Below are positions 38,305 to 46,966 of a stretch of DNA of 64,000 nt, piece after piece. The position numbers and the translations under genes were made by a program. Origin of the DNA: Burkholderiales bacterium. Its GTDB lineage: Bacteria; Pseudomonadota; Gammaproteobacteria; Burkholderiales; Burkholderiaceae_C. The notes under the pieces are model-generated. The model was not told the DNA's origin. It made no database searches and saw only the letters and a list, made by a program, of their open reading frames with translations. Location of the stretch: NCBI GenBank assembly GCA_029268225.1, contig JAJUGJ010000010.1:1-64000 (forward strand), given 5' to 3'. Within the stretch, counting starts at the first letter, position 1; the number at the start of each line of letters is the position of its first letter.

Positions 38305-39336
38305 TCAGAACGAGTGAATCACGCCGAATGCGACGCCAGTTTGCTTGGCGTCGGCGACGCCCTTGGCCGCATCGATGTACATCGGAATGAAGTTCACGCC
38401 TTCCTTGCCGTTGTCCGCGCGGTTGACCACTGCATAGACCGTGGTGCGCTTGGACAGCGCATAGCGCGCTTGCAGCGAGACGGCCGACGAATCCTGAAGG
38501 CTCTTGATCAAGCCCGCAAACAGCGTGACCTTGGGATCCAATTGGTAGCTGGCGTTCAAGATGTAGCCTTGGTTGTCAACCTTGCTGGCGGTGATGGCGC
38601 CTGCTCCGTGGTTCACATCGTAGTAGGCGGCACCCAATTTGACCTGTCCCAGTGTGATCGTGCCGTCGACCGTGTACCACTTGCGTCCATCGTCCGCACC
38701 TGCGGTCGACTCTTCGACGTTGACGTAGGCGCCGCCCAGAGTGAAGTTGCTGCCCTGGTATTTCAAAGCTGCGTGAGCCGAGCTGCCGGCGCTGCTGTCG
38801 CCGGCTTGTTCGCCTGGGGCGTATTGCAACGAGGCGCGCAGACCAGACATCGAGGGCGAGATGTAGGTGATGGCGTTGGCCACGAAGAAGTCGGGTACCA
38901 GGCCTGCGCCGATCAGCATGGTGCCGTGCATGGCGTTGCTGGGCAGGACGATGCCGCCTGAAACAACGTGACCGACTGCCACCGAGGTGGCGCGACCCAG
39001 TCGCAGTTCGCCGTATTGCTCGCTGGCGAGGGAGACATAGGCCGAGCGGCGGAACATGCCAGCAGGGTTGTTGGCCCCAGTCCCCATGTTGACATCGCTC
39101 TCCAGGTTGAAGTTCGCCTTCAGGCCGCCGCCGAGGTCTTCGCTGCCTCGCATGCCCCAGCGGGAGGTGGAGATCGCGCTGTCGTTGAGATAGGTGGCCG
39201 ACTTCCCTGTGTTGTCAGCCGGATTTTTTACGTACGCGACGCTGGCGTCCAAGGTGCCATAAATGGACACGGATGATTGGGCAAACACGCCTGCAGTGGC
39301 ACTCAATGCGGCCAGAGCCACGATGGTCTTCTTCAT
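38305..39336 (-). CDS. Gram-negative porin 5
   Basis: 343 residues. Signal peptide MKKTIVALAALSATAGVFA, first strand QSSVSIYGTLDASVAYVKN; conserved TSRWGMRGSEDLGGGLKANFNLES, FRRSAYVSLASEQYGELRLGRATS, LQARYALSKRTTVYAVVNRADNG and terminal VAFGVIHSF. Closest to porin 4 but lacking its cysteine loop. ATG 39336 chosen at the signal peptide; an ATG four codons upstream (39348) is out of keeping with the family. GGAG precedes the start on the minus strand. Confidence 0.94.
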   Translation of the reverse strand: MKKTIVALAALSATAGVFAQSSVSIYGTLDASVAYVKNPADNTGKSATYLNDSAISTSRWGMRGSEDLGGGLKANFNLESDVNMGTGANNPAGMFRRSAYVSLASEQYGELRLGRATSVAVGHVVSGGIVLPSNAMHGTMLIGAGLVPDFFVANAITYISPSMSGLRASLQYAPGEQAGDSSAGSSAHAALKYQGSNFTLGGAYVNVEESTAGADDGRKWYTVDGTITLGQVKLGAAYYDVNHGAGAITASKVDNQGYILNASYQLDPKVTLFAGLIKSLQDSSAVSLQARYALSKRTTVYAVVNRADNGKEGVNFIPMYIDAAKGVADAKQTGVAFGVIHSF

Positions 39337-39443
39337 GAATAACTCCAATGTATTGACGTAAGTTCCAGCAGTGGGGCATACGTCTCCACTTGCATGGACC
39401 CCGTTTAAGAGGTGATGCCATTGGAGCAGAGGGACAAATCATG

Positions 39444-39469
39444 CCATCTCAGGGCTCACCCTGAGATGG
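39444..39469 (-). terminator. Strong hairpin after lysA, probable terminator
   Basis: Perfect 11-base arms CCATCTCAGGG / CCCTGAGATGG around a CTCA loop, 71 bases beyond the lysA stop on the minus strand and 108 bases before the porin 5 start. Only weak T-richness follows (ATTTGT), so attenuation in the porin 5 leader is the other possibility. Confidence 0.55.
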
Positions 39470-39539
39470 TCGGACTTCGTGTCAATATGGCAACATATTT
39501 ACATGATGTGCAATGGTGGAGTGCGGGTTAGCCCTGAGC

Positions 39540-40811
39540 TCAGCGGGGTAGAAGGTGTTCGTGTCTGAACAGATCTGCAGGCGTTTCGCGTTCGCGAATG
39601 ACCCAGGACTGCGAGCCATCGACCATGATCTCGGCTGCTCGACCGCGTGTGTTGTAATTGCTGGACATGGTCATCCCGTAGGCGCCAGCCGACAGAACAG
39701 CCAACACATCGCCTGATTGCACCGTCAAAGCACGGTCCCGACCCAGCCAGTCCCCCGATTCGCAGACTGGACCGACCACGTCCCAGGTTTCAGCAGCGCC
39801 TGCGCGTTGATGGGTGTTCACGATGCCCATATAGGCCTCATAGAGGGCTGGCCGCATCAGGTCATTCATGGCGGCATCCACCACGCAGAAATTCTTCTGC
39901 TCTCCTGGCTTGAGGAACATGACCTCGGTCAGCAGGACGCCCGCATTGCCCACCAGTGAACGGCCTGGTTCAAAGACGATTTCCCGGTGGCCGTGGCCGC
40001 GCGCGTCGATTTTCGCGAGCAACTGACCGATCAGCACGTCCGCTGCCGGCGGGGTTTCATCCGTGTAGGTGATCCCCAGTCCACCGCCCAGGTCCAGGTG
40101 GTGAATCGGGATGCCTGCGGACTCAATGGACTCGACCAGGTCCAGCACCCGATCGAGCGCATCCAGATAGGGGGCGATCTCGGTGATCTGTGAGCCGATG
40201 TGGCAGTCGATGCCGACGACCTCGATGCCGGGCAGCTCGGCGGCGCGGCGGTAAGTGGCCAGGGCCACCTCATGCGCCACACCAAACTTGTTGCCCTTGA
40301 GGCCGGTGGAGATGTAGGGGTGCGTGCCTGCATCCACGTCGGGGTTCACGCGCAGGCTGACGCGTGCGGTGCGACCGGTCTGTGTGGCCACCTCGGACAG
40401 CACCTCCAGCTCGGCCGTGCTCTCGACATTGAAGCAGCGCACACCCGCCTCCAAGGCCTGTTTCATCTCGCGACGGGCTTTGCCCACGCCCGAAAAAACC
40501 ACTTTGCCTGCATCGCCGCCTGCGGCCAGCACGCGCTCCAGTTCGCCCGCGGACACGATGTCAAAACCACAGCCGGCTTGTGCGAACATTTGCAGCACCG
40601 CCAGATTGGAGTTGGACTTCACCGCAAAGCACACCAGGTGGGGTCGGCCTTGCAGTGCGGCTTGATAAGGAGCCAGGGCGGCCAGCATGGCACGGCGCGA
40701 ATAGACATACAGGGGAGTGCCGTGCTGGCGTGCCAAGTCTTTCAGGGACAGGTCGTCCATGTACAGATCCTGGCCACGGTAGGCCACAAACGGGGAGCCT
40801 GGAAGAGTCAT
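39540..40811 (-). CDS. lysA: Diaminopimelate decarboxylase
   Basis: PLP enzyme for the last step of lysine synthesis. 423 residues, standard. Fold type III marks: Schiff-base Lys in CFAVKSNSNLAVLQ, FDIVSAGELERVL, VNPDVDAGTHPYISTGLKGNKFG, HIGSQI, HHLDLGGGLGI, EPGRSLVGNAG, and the dimer-partner CESGDWLGRDR with the catalytic Cys. Start ATG 40811 overlaps the stop of lptM (ATGA), giving the widespread lptM-lysA operon. A strong hairpin lies downstream. Confidence 0.96.
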   Translation of the reverse strand: MTLPGSPFVAYRGQDLYMDDLSLKDLARQHGTPLYVYSRRAMLAALAPYQAALQGRPHLVCFAVKSNSNLAVLQMFAQAGCGFDIVSAGELERVLAAGGDAGKVVFSGVGKARREMKQALEAGVRCFNVESTAELEVLSEVATQTGRTARVSLRVNPDVDAGTHPYISTGLKGNKFGVAHEVALATYRRAAELPGIEVVGIDCHIGSQITEIAPYLDALDRVLDLVESIESAGIPIHHLDLGGGLGITYTDETPPAADVLIGQLLAKIDARGHGHREIVFEPGRSLVGNAGVLLTEVMFLKPGEQKNFCVVDAAMNDLMRPALYEAYMGIVNTHQRAGAAETWDVVGPVCESGDWLGRDRALTVQSGDVLAVLSAGAYGMTMSSNYNTRGRAAEIMVDGSQSWVIRERETPADLFRHEHLLPR

Positions 40812-40966
40812 TTGGAGGCTGGTGGAGTGGGGGTGGAGGGGCCGCTCGCCGAGGGGGCGGGAAGGTACAGTGCACCTTTCATGCCGCAGCCTGACGACAG
40901 CAGGGTCATGAGGGAAAGGCTGGCGACCGCCAAGGCGCCTCGTAGAATTTGTATCTTGCTTTTCAT
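40808..40966 (-). CDS. lptM: Small LPS-translocon maturation lipoprotein LptM (YifL)
   Basis: 52-residue lipoprotein. Signal segment with lipobox LSSGC (Cys 27), immediately followed by the family hallmark CGMKGALYLP (usually CGQKGPLYLP), then a Pro/Ser/Thr-rich tail. In E. coli, LptM binds the LptD/LptE translocon and assists disulfide maturation of LptD. Translated by hand from the minus strand. It overlaps lysA by four bases and is divergent from cyaY, the same order as in many proteobacteria. Only 23 bases separate its ATG from that of cyaY. Confidence 0.9.
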   Translation of the reverse strand: MKSKIQILRGALAVASLSLMTLLSSGCGMKGALYLPAPSASGPSTPTPPASK

Positions 40967-40989
40967 GCTCGCATTCTAAGGAAGCTGAT

Positions 40990-41343
40990 ATGTCTCTCCC
41001 TGATTCCCCCTACGGACTGAGCGATGCGCAATACGACGCCGCCATTCGTGCCACGCTGTCGCGCATTGAGGCAACCTTAGACCGCTGGCTGGAGGAGGAT
41101 GTGGTGGACATTGACGCCGCGCGCACAGGCGGGATGCTGACCCTGACCTTGCCTAATCGGTCGCAGTTGATCGTCAATGCGCAACCGCCTTTGCATGAGT
41201 TGTGGTTGGCTGCGCGGCGTGGCGGATTTCATTTCCGGTTGGATGGTCAAGGCGCTTGGCGCGACACGAAGACTGGGGACGAGTTCTTCGCGCTGCTTTC
41301 GGCTTGTGCTTGTGAGCAGAGCGTGCCGGGACTGGTGTTTTGA
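40990..41343 (+). CDS. cyaY: Bacterial frataxin, iron donor / regulator CyaY
   Basis: 117-residue frataxin fold protein that binds iron and the IscS-IscU complex to regulate Fe-S cluster assembly. N-terminal acidic helix (SDAQYDAAIRATLSRIEATLDRW followed by EEDVVDIDA) gives the iron-binding ridge; the sheet has GGMLTLTLPNRSQLIVNAQPP, HELWLAARRGGFHF and WRDTKTGDEFFALLSACA. Length is near the family norm (106). Divergent from lptM, so the promoter must overlap the other gene. Convergent with mrcA, 32 bases between stops. Confidence 0.95.
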   Translation: MSLPDSPYGLSDAQYDAAIRATLSRIEATLDRWLEEDVVDIDAARTGGMLTLTLPNRSQLIVNAQPPLHELWLAARRGGFHFRLDGQGAWRDTKTGDEFFALLSACACEQSVPGLVF

Positions 41344-41374
41344 GCGTTCCGTGACAAACCGATAACGCGAGCGC

Positions 41375-43795
41375 TCACGCCCCCGGCTTGCTTCCGAACA
41401 TGTCAAGAATGTCGCTTTTCTCCGAAGCGGATGGCGCAGAGGGCGTGCCGCTGGGGGCGCCCGACTCAGGGCTGTTGAGGCCAACATCTCGAACGCCGTT
41501 CGTGCGGGTGTACTCTTCGTAGAACCATTCGCCGCCGATGTTGACCAGGCCCTCGGGCGGCGTGTACTCCACCACGGGCGTATGGCGCAGTGCGAACGCC
41601 ATGTAGTCAATCCAGACCGGCAATGACAGCCCGCCGCCGGTTTCTCTGTCGCCCAGTTTCCGTGGTTGGTCGTAGCCTATCCACACCACGGCTACCAGGT
41701 GGGGGTGGTATCCGGCAAACCAGGCGTCCATGGAGTCGTTGGTCGTGCCTGTCTTGCCATAAAGGTCGGGTCGCTTGAGGGTGCTTTGGGCGCGTGCGGC
41801 GGTGCCTGAGCGTGTGACCTCTTGGAGCAGGCTGTTCATCACGAACGCATTGCGGGCATCAATGCCACGCATGCTCTCGTCCAGCACGTTGGGGCGGTAC
41901 TGTGCCAAGGTGTGGCCTCGGCCGTCGGTCACCTTCAGTACCAGTGTGGGGTTGACGCGATAGCCGCCGTTGGCGAATACGGCGTACGCATCAGCCATCT
42001 GCATGGGGGTCACCGAGCCTGCGCCGAGGGCCATTGGCAGGTAGGGTAGGTGCTTGTCGGCGTCAAACCCGAAGTTGGTCAGCCAATTCTGTGCATAGTG
42101 GGTGCCTACCGATTCAAGCACTCGGATGGATACCATGTTTTTGGATTTGGCCAAGGCGCGTCGCAGGCTCATGGGACCTTCGAATTTCCCATCGTAGTTT
42201 TTGGGCTCCCAGGCGCGACTGCCTGTGCTGCCTGCGTCATAAAACAGCGGCGCATCATTGACAACGGTGGCGGGGGTGAAGCCCTTTTCGAGTGCTGCGG
42301 AGTATATGAATGGCTTGAAGCTCGAGCCAGGCTGGCGCCAGGCTTGGGTCACGTGGTTGAACTTATTGCGTTCAAAATCAAACCCGCCGACCATGGCGCG
42401 GATCAGGCCGGTGCGAGGGTCCATGGAGACAAAGGCACCTTCAACCTCTGGTAATTGTCGGATGGCCCATTTGCCATCACTGCCTTGCTCCAACCGAATC
42501 ACGGCGCCACGACGAATCTGGTGCTTGGGGCTTGCTTGCTCAGTCAGGGCCTTTCCGACACTCTTGAGTCCGTCGGCGCCGATTTCCACCTGTTCGCCCG
42601 ATTGCAGTGTGGCGCGCACACGTTGTGGGCTGGCATCGGTGACCACCGCTGCACGGATGGTGTCACTGTCGGGATGCTCTTCCAGAGCCTCGGCAATCAT
42701 GATGTCCACCTGCTTTGGGTCGGTGGGCAGTTCGACATAAGCCTCGGGCCCGCGCCATGGCTGGCGTCGATCGAAATCGAGCAACCCCTTGCGCAGGGCT
42801 TTGGCCGCGATCGCTTGCTCCTCCAGGTCCATGGAGGTGTAGACGTTCAGCCCGCGTGTGTAAGCCTCGGCGCCGTATTGTTCATGCATCAGCGAGCGAG
42901 CAGCCTCTGCAACATACTCGGCATAAGGTGGGATGGGGGGCTTGGTTCGGTAGCGCAAAGCTTGCGCTTTCGCCTCATCGCGCTGCTCGGCGGTGATGAA
43001 GCGGTTCTCGTACATCCGATCAATGATGTACTGCTGTCGGATCGTCGCTCGGCGAGGGTTACGAATCGGGTTGTAGGCCGAGGGGGCTTTCGGTAGCCCA
43101 GCGAGCATTGCGGCCTCGGCCACGGTGAGATCTTTGATGGGTTTGCCGAAGTAAATATCGCTGGCGGCCGCAAAACCATAAGCGCGTTGCCCCAGGAAGA
43201 TCTGATTCATGTAGAGCTCCAGGATCTGATCCTTGCTCAACTTGCTTTCAATCTTCATCGCCAGCAAGATCTCGTAAATCTTGCGAGTGAAGGTTTTCTC
43301 TGAGGGGAGATAAAAATTCCGGGCGACCTGCATCGTGATGGTGGATGCGCCCTGGCTGCGAGATTCACCGAAATTGGCCAAACCAGCGCGCAAGACGCCG
43401 AGATAGTCCACGCCACCGTGTTGGTAAAAACGTGCATCCTCAATCGCCAGCACGGCATCGCGCATGACCTTCGGAATCTCCGAAATCGGGAGGAAGTGCC
43501 GTTTTTCTTCCCCGAATTCACCAATCAGTGTGCCGTTGCTGGCGTAGACCCGCAGTGGCATCTTGGGCTGGTAGACCGCCAGTCCATGCACTTCCGGCAA
43601 GTTGGGGTAGGCCACGCACAGCCCGATGCCGACCAGGAGCAAGACGCTCATGGCGCCGGCTGCACTCAGGCCAATCACCGTCAGAATGGGGGTGAGCACC
43701 CAGCGACGCCACCAGGCCTTGGGTGCGATTGCGGGTTTGTCTTGGTGGGCTGAGGTGTTGGGCGAAGGCTCGGGCTGGCTCATGGGTTCATGCAT
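41375..43795 (-). CDS. mrcA: Penicillin-binding protein 1A (bifunctional)
   Basis: Inner-membrane bifunctional class A PBP, about 806 residues. Order: short cytosolic N-terminus, one transmembrane helix (about 36-60), glycosyltransferase domain with catalytic Glu in AIEDARFYQHGGVD and the QGASTITMQVARNF, AYGFAAASDIYFGKPI and EAAMLAGLPKAPSAYNP motifs; OB-like insert with REGGAVIRLEQG-type strands; transpeptidase with SxxK in PGSSFKPFIYSAAL, SxN in KSKNMVSIRVL, and KTG in YGKTGTTNDSMDAWFAGYHP. GTG 43825 is possible as start but lies upstream of a TATAAT box; ATG 43795 is annotated and ATG 43783 is the alternative. Divergent to pilM, the standard arrangement. Confidence 0.95.
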   Translation of the reverse strand: MHEPMSQPEPSPNTSAHQDKPAIAPKAWWRRWVLTPILTVIGLSAAGAMSVLLLVGIGLCVAYPNLPEVHGLAVYQPKMPLRVYASNGTLIGEFGEEKRHFLPISEIPKVMRDAVLAIEDARFYQHGGVDYLGVLRAGLANFGESRSQGASTITMQVARNFYLPSEKTFTRKIYEILLAMKIESKLSKDQILELYMNQIFLGQRAYGFAAASDIYFGKPIKDLTVAEAAMLAGLPKAPSAYNPIRNPRRATIRQQYIIDRMYENRFITAEQRDEAKAQALRYRTKPPIPPYAEYVAEAARSLMHEQYGAEAYTRGLNVYTSMDLEEQAIAAKALRKGLLDFDRRQPWRGPEAYVELPTDPKQVDIMIAEALEEHPDSDTIRAAVVTDASPQRVRATLQSGEQVEIGADGLKSVGKALTEQASPKHQIRRGAVIRLEQGSDGKWAIRQLPEVEGAFVSMDPRTGLIRAMVGGFDFERNKFNHVTQAWRQPGSSFKPFIYSAALEKGFTPATVVNDAPLFYDAGSTGSRAWEPKNYDGKFEGPMSLRRALAKSKNMVSIRVLESVGTHYAQNWLTNFGFDADKHLPYLPMALGAGSVTPMQMADAYAVFANGGYRVNPTLVLKVTDGRGHTLAQYRPNVLDESMRGIDARNAFVMNSLLQEVTRSGTAARAQSTLKRPDLYGKTGTTNDSMDAWFAGYHPHLVAVVWIGYDQPRKLGDRETGGGLSLPVWIDYMAFALRHTPVVEYTPPEGLVNIGGEWFYEEYTRTNGVRDVGLNSPESGAPSGTPSAPSASEKSDILDMFGSKPGA

Positions 43796-43808
43796 GGATG
43801 CAGGTGGG

Positions 43809-43814
43809 ATTATA
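43809..43814 (-). promoter_or_regulatory. TATAAT -10 hexamer of mrcA
   Basis: A perfect TATAAT on the minus strand (43814 down to 43809), 14 bases upstream of ATG 43795. No good -35 lies 16-18 bases further upstream. Its position argues against the GTG start at 43825. Confidence 0.4.
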
Positions 43815-44015
43815 GGAAGCACCACCCTTGTGCCCGATCATCCACAACTGACACGATGCTTGCGTCAAGTCACGGGCTGATTGAAACTGCTTGTAAGGCG
43901 TGTGCATGGCGCAACGAATTGGGGATTACTCAGGGCAACTAAGCTCTCTGTTTGAAATCCTTTGCTGCTAGCATTGAAAGTGGTTTATTAACTTTCCAGC
44001 GTCTTTGATGGGCGC

Positions 44016-45107
44016 ATGGGGGACGGTGTGAGCTTTCTTGATACGCTCCTAGGCCGAAAGCATCAGGCAATGATTGGGCTGGACATCAGCTCATCGGGCG
44101 TGAAGCTGGTCGAGTTGAGCCAGGCTGGGTCTGGCGAATTCATTCTGGATCGGTTTGCTTCAGAGTCTTTTGAAAAAGGCTGGATTGCTGACGGCCAGAT
44201 CGAAAAGTTCGACGAGGTGGCCGATGCTGTCCGCAAGGTTGTGGCGAAAAGCGGCACCCGCACCAAGTTGGTGGCGATGGCCATGCCTCAGTCGGCAGTG
44301 ATCACCAAACGGATCATGCTGCCCGCCGGACTCCGTGAGGAAGAGATGGAGATGCAGGTAGAGGCCGAGGCCAACCAGTACATCCCCTTCTCACTGGATG
44401 AGGTCAGCCTGGACTTCTGTGTCGTGGGGCCCAGTCCGACTTCGGCAGGCGATGTTGAGGTGCTGATCGCAGCTTCGCGCAAAGACCGTGTCCAAGATAG
44501 GCAGGCCTTGGCGGAGGCCGCCGGGCTGAAGCCAGCCGTGCTTGACATCGAGTCCTATGCATCGCGTCTGGCCATGCAGCGCATCGTCAGCGCGCTACCG
44601 GGGGAAGGCAAAGACGCCCTGATCGCCTTGTTTGAAATTGGCGCGGAAAACACCAGTTTGAAGGTGTTGCGGGACGATGAATTGCTGTACGACCGAGATC
44701 AGGCGTTTGGCGGCTCTCAACTCACGCAACTCATTTCCCGCCAATACGGCTTCTCCTTCGAGGAGGCGGAGGCCAAGAAGTTGTCCGGCGACCTGCCTGA
44801 GGATTACCAGTCCAGCATTCTGGGACCCTTCGTTGACAGCCTCTCCCAGGAAATCGGACGAGCCTTGCAGTACTTCTTTACCAGCACGCCGCATCACAAG
44901 GTGCACTATGTCATGTTGGCGGGGGGGACGGCAGGTTTGCCGGGTCTCAAAGACCGGGTGACTGAGCTCACGGGCTTCGCCTCCATGGTTGTCAATCCGT
45001 TTGAAGGCATGAAGCTCGGGTCGGCTGTGCGCGAAAGCAAGCTCCGTCGTGAGGCGCCTTCTTACCTCACCGCTTGTGGCTTGGCCATGCGGAGGTTTCT
45101 TGCATGA
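44016..45107 (+). CDS. pilM: Type IV pilus inner-membrane assembly protein PilM
   Basis: Actin-like cytosolic ATPase that anchors the inner-membrane alignment complex through the N-terminus of PilN. 363 residues. Ribonuclease H-like ATPase fold: first phosphate loop IGLDISSSGVKLVEL, KRIMLPAGLREEEMEMQVEAEANQYIPF, second loop FEIGAENTSLKVLRDDELLYDRDQAFGG, and adenosine motif VMLAGGTAGLPGLKDRV. ATG 44016 is annotated; GTG 44028 has a better GGGGGA site and gives the usual N-terminus xSFLDTLLGRK. First of five overlapping genes pilMNOPQ. Divergent from mrcA. Confidence 0.95.
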   Translation: MGDGVSFLDTLLGRKHQAMIGLDISSSGVKLVELSQAGSGEFILDRFASESFEKGWIADGQIEKFDEVADAVRKVVAKSGTRTKLVAMAMPQSAVITKRIMLPAGLREEEMEMQVEAEANQYIPFSLDEVSLDFCVVGPSPTSAGDVEVLIAASRKDRVQDRQALAEAAGLKPAVLDIESYASRLAMQRIVSALPGEGKDALIALFEIGAENTSLKVLRDDELLYDRDQAFGGSQLTQLISRQYGFSFEEAEAKKLSGDLPEDYQSSILGPFVDSLSQEIGRALQYFFTSTPHHKVHYVMLAGGTAGLPGLKDRVTELTGFASMVVNPFEGMKLGSAVRESKLRREAPSYLTACGLAMRRFLA

Positions 45108-45739
45108 TCTTGATCAACCTTTTGCCTCACCGTGAAGAGAAGCGGCAACTGCGCAAGCAGGCGTTTTTTGCGGGCTTGGGTATTTCCGTCGCGGCAGGCG
45201 CAGTGGTGGTGGGCTTGTGGTATGCCTTCCAGCAGCAGATGATCAGCGGCCAACAGGCGCGCAACGATTTTCTGGCCGAGGCCAACCGCAAGCTCGATGC
45301 AGAGATCAAGGATGTTTCTTCGCTGAAAGCGGAGATCGAGGCGCTCAAGGCGCGCCAGCGCGCGGTAGAAGACTTGCAGACAGATCGGAACATGCCGGTT
45401 TACCTGCTCAATGAACTGGTCAAGCAGACACCTGAGGGCATCTACCTGACCTCCGTCAAGCAGGATGGTCAATCGGTGATGGTCGCGGGCACAGCGCAAT
45501 CCAACGAGCGCGTCTCTGAGTTCTTGCGCAACACCAGCAATCACTCCGAGTGGTTGGAGCGCCCGGAGTTGCAGGAGATCAAGGCGGCCGTTCGTGCAGC
45601 CAAAGATCCTCGCGATGCCAAGCGGCTTTACGATTTCTCTGTGCGGATCAGCTTGAAGCGACCTGCTGACGTGTCGGCCGCGGCATCCGCTGCCAGCGGC
45701 GCTGCGCAACCGACCGCTTCTGCGGCTCATCCGTCCTGA
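45104..45739 (+). CDS. pilN: Type IV pilus assembly protein PilN
   Basis: 211 residues. Cytosolic N-terminus ILINLLPHREEKR (the PilM-binding sequence), transmembrane helix (about 22-42), periplasmic coiled coil (about 45-95), ferredoxin-like C-terminal domain (GIYLTSVKQDGQSVMVAGTAQ), and a low-complexity Ala/Ser tail (PADVSAAASAASGAAQ). Pairs with PilO in the inner membrane. ATG 45104 overlaps the pilM stop. Confidence 0.95.
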   Translation: MILINLLPHREEKRQLRKQAFFAGLGISVAAGAVVVGLWYAFQQQMISGQQARNDFLAEANRKLDAEIKDVSSLKAEIEALKARQRAVEDLQTDRNMPVYLLNELVKQTPEGIYLTSVKQDGQSVMVAGTAQSNERVSEFLRNTSNHSEWLERPELQEIKAAVRAAKDPRDAKRLYDFSVRISLKRPADVSAAASAASGAAQPTASAAHPS

Positions 45740-45749
45740 GGTGCGCAAG

Positions 45750-46433
45750 ATGGCAAATCCGAACATCAATATTGATTTGAACGAGTGGTTTGAGAAAGCC
45801 CAGGAGCAGTTCCGGGGGCTCAATCCCAACGAGCCTGGACAATGGCCCCTGTTGCCCAAGGTGACCGCCTTTGTGGCGGCGGCATGCTTTGTCGTGTTCC
45901 TGGGTTGGTACTTGCTGCTATCGGCACAAGCAGAAGAGTTGCAGGCGGAACGCGACAAGGAAAATCAACTCAAGAGCGACTATCAGGCCAAGGTCGTTCA
46001 GGCTGTCAACCTGGGTGAGTTGCGCAAGCAACTTGTTCAGGTAGGTGAGTACGTCAAGCAGTTGGAGAAGCAACTGCCTGGCAAAGCTGAGATGGCGGCG
46101 CTGTTGTCTGACATCAACCAGGCAGGATTGGGGCGTGGTCTCGACTTTGACCTGTTCCGCCCTGGTCAGGTGGATGTCAAGGAATACTACGCCGAGCTGC
46201 CGATTGCCATCCGCGTTACAGGCCGGTACCACGACATCGGTGCGTTCACGGGCGACATCGCAAACCTGTCCCGTATCGTGACCTTGCACAACCTCAACAT
46301 TGGCAGCTCCACCGGCAAAGACAGCTCCGGCACGCTGTTCATGGAGGCGACCGCTCGCACCTATCGTTACCTTGACTCTGCCGAGATCGATGCGGCTCGG
46401 GCCGAGCAGCAGAAGAAAGCAGGGGGCAAGTGA
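45750..46433 (+). CDS. pilO: Type IV pilus assembly protein PilO
   Basis: 227 residues. Short cytosolic N-terminus (IDLNEWFEKAQEQFRGLNP), one transmembrane helix (about 44-63), coiled coil (about 66-105), then a ferredoxin-like periplasmic domain (LSDINQAGLGRGLDFDLFRPG, ITGRYHDIGAFTGDIANLSRIVTLHNL). Forms heterodimers with PilN and contacts PilP. ATG 45750 follows GAGG; GTG 45741 three codons earlier is possible. Overlaps pilP. Confidence 0.95.
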   Translation: MANPNINIDLNEWFEKAQEQFRGLNPNEPGQWPLLPKVTAFVAAACFVVFLGWYLLLSAQAEELQAERDKENQLKSDYQAKVVQAVNLGELRKQLVQVGEYVKQLEKQLPGKAEMAALLSDINQAGLGRGLDFDLFRPGQVDVKEYYAELPIAIRVTGRYHDIGAFTGDIANLSRIVTLHNLNIGSSTGKDSSGTLFMEATARTYRYLDSAEIDAARAEQQKKAGGK

Positions 46434-46966
46434 TGCGTCAACCCCATTACAAACTGCTGGCCTTGATGGCCTTGCTCAGCCTGACGGCATGCGGTGGCGA
46501 GCAGGATGAGTTGCAGGCCTGGATGGATCAGCAGCGACAGCAGGTGCAGCCGAGTATTCAGCCCTTGACTGAGCCTCAGAAATTTCATCCTCAGGCTTAC
46601 ACCGGTATTGAGTCCGAGGAGCCCTTCAGCCCGAACAAGCTGACCGGCGCTTTGAAGAACGAAGCGGTGCAGCCTAATTCTGCGGTGTCTGCTGAACTGA
46701 GTCGCCGCAAGGAACCCTTGGAGGCTTTCCCCTTGGATGCCATGTCCATGGTAGGCAGCGTGAACCGCAAAGGAGCGCCTTACGCGCTGTTGAAAGTGGA
46801 CGATCTGTTGTACCAGGTGAAGGTCGGCGACTACCTCGGACAGAACTACGGGAAGATCCTCTCGATCACCGAAACCGAGATCACGTTGCGAGAAATTGTG
46901 CAGGACGCCGCAGGCGAGTGGATTGAACGTCCAACCACCCTGCAGTTGCAGGAGGGTGGACGATGA
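46433..46966 (+). CDS. pilP: Type IV pilus lipoprotein PilP
   Basis: 177-residue inner-membrane lipoprotein linking PilN/PilO to the secretin. Lipobox LTAC (Cys 20), flexible N-terminal region binding PilNO (ELQAWMDQQRQQVQPSIQPL), and a C-terminal beta domain (LEAFPLDAMSMVGSVNRKG, ALLKVDDLLYQVKVGDYLGQNYGKI). ATG 46433 overlaps the pilO stop (TGATG); its own stop overlaps the pilQ start (ATGA). Confidence 0.95.
   Translation: MRQPHYKLLALMALLSLTACGGEQDELQAWMDQQRQQVQPSIQPLTEPQKFHPQAYTGIESEEPFSPNKLTGALKNEAVQPNSAVSAELSRRKEPLEAFPLDAMSMVGSVNRKGAPYALLKVDDLLYQVKVGDYLGQNYGKILSITETEITLREIVQDAAGEWIERPTTLQLQEGGR

Noticed and set aside
43825..43827. GTG start of mrcA at 43825
   Set aside because: A perfect TATAAT -10 box lies just downstream (43809-43814), so this codon would not be in the message from that promoter; later ATG codons are preferred.
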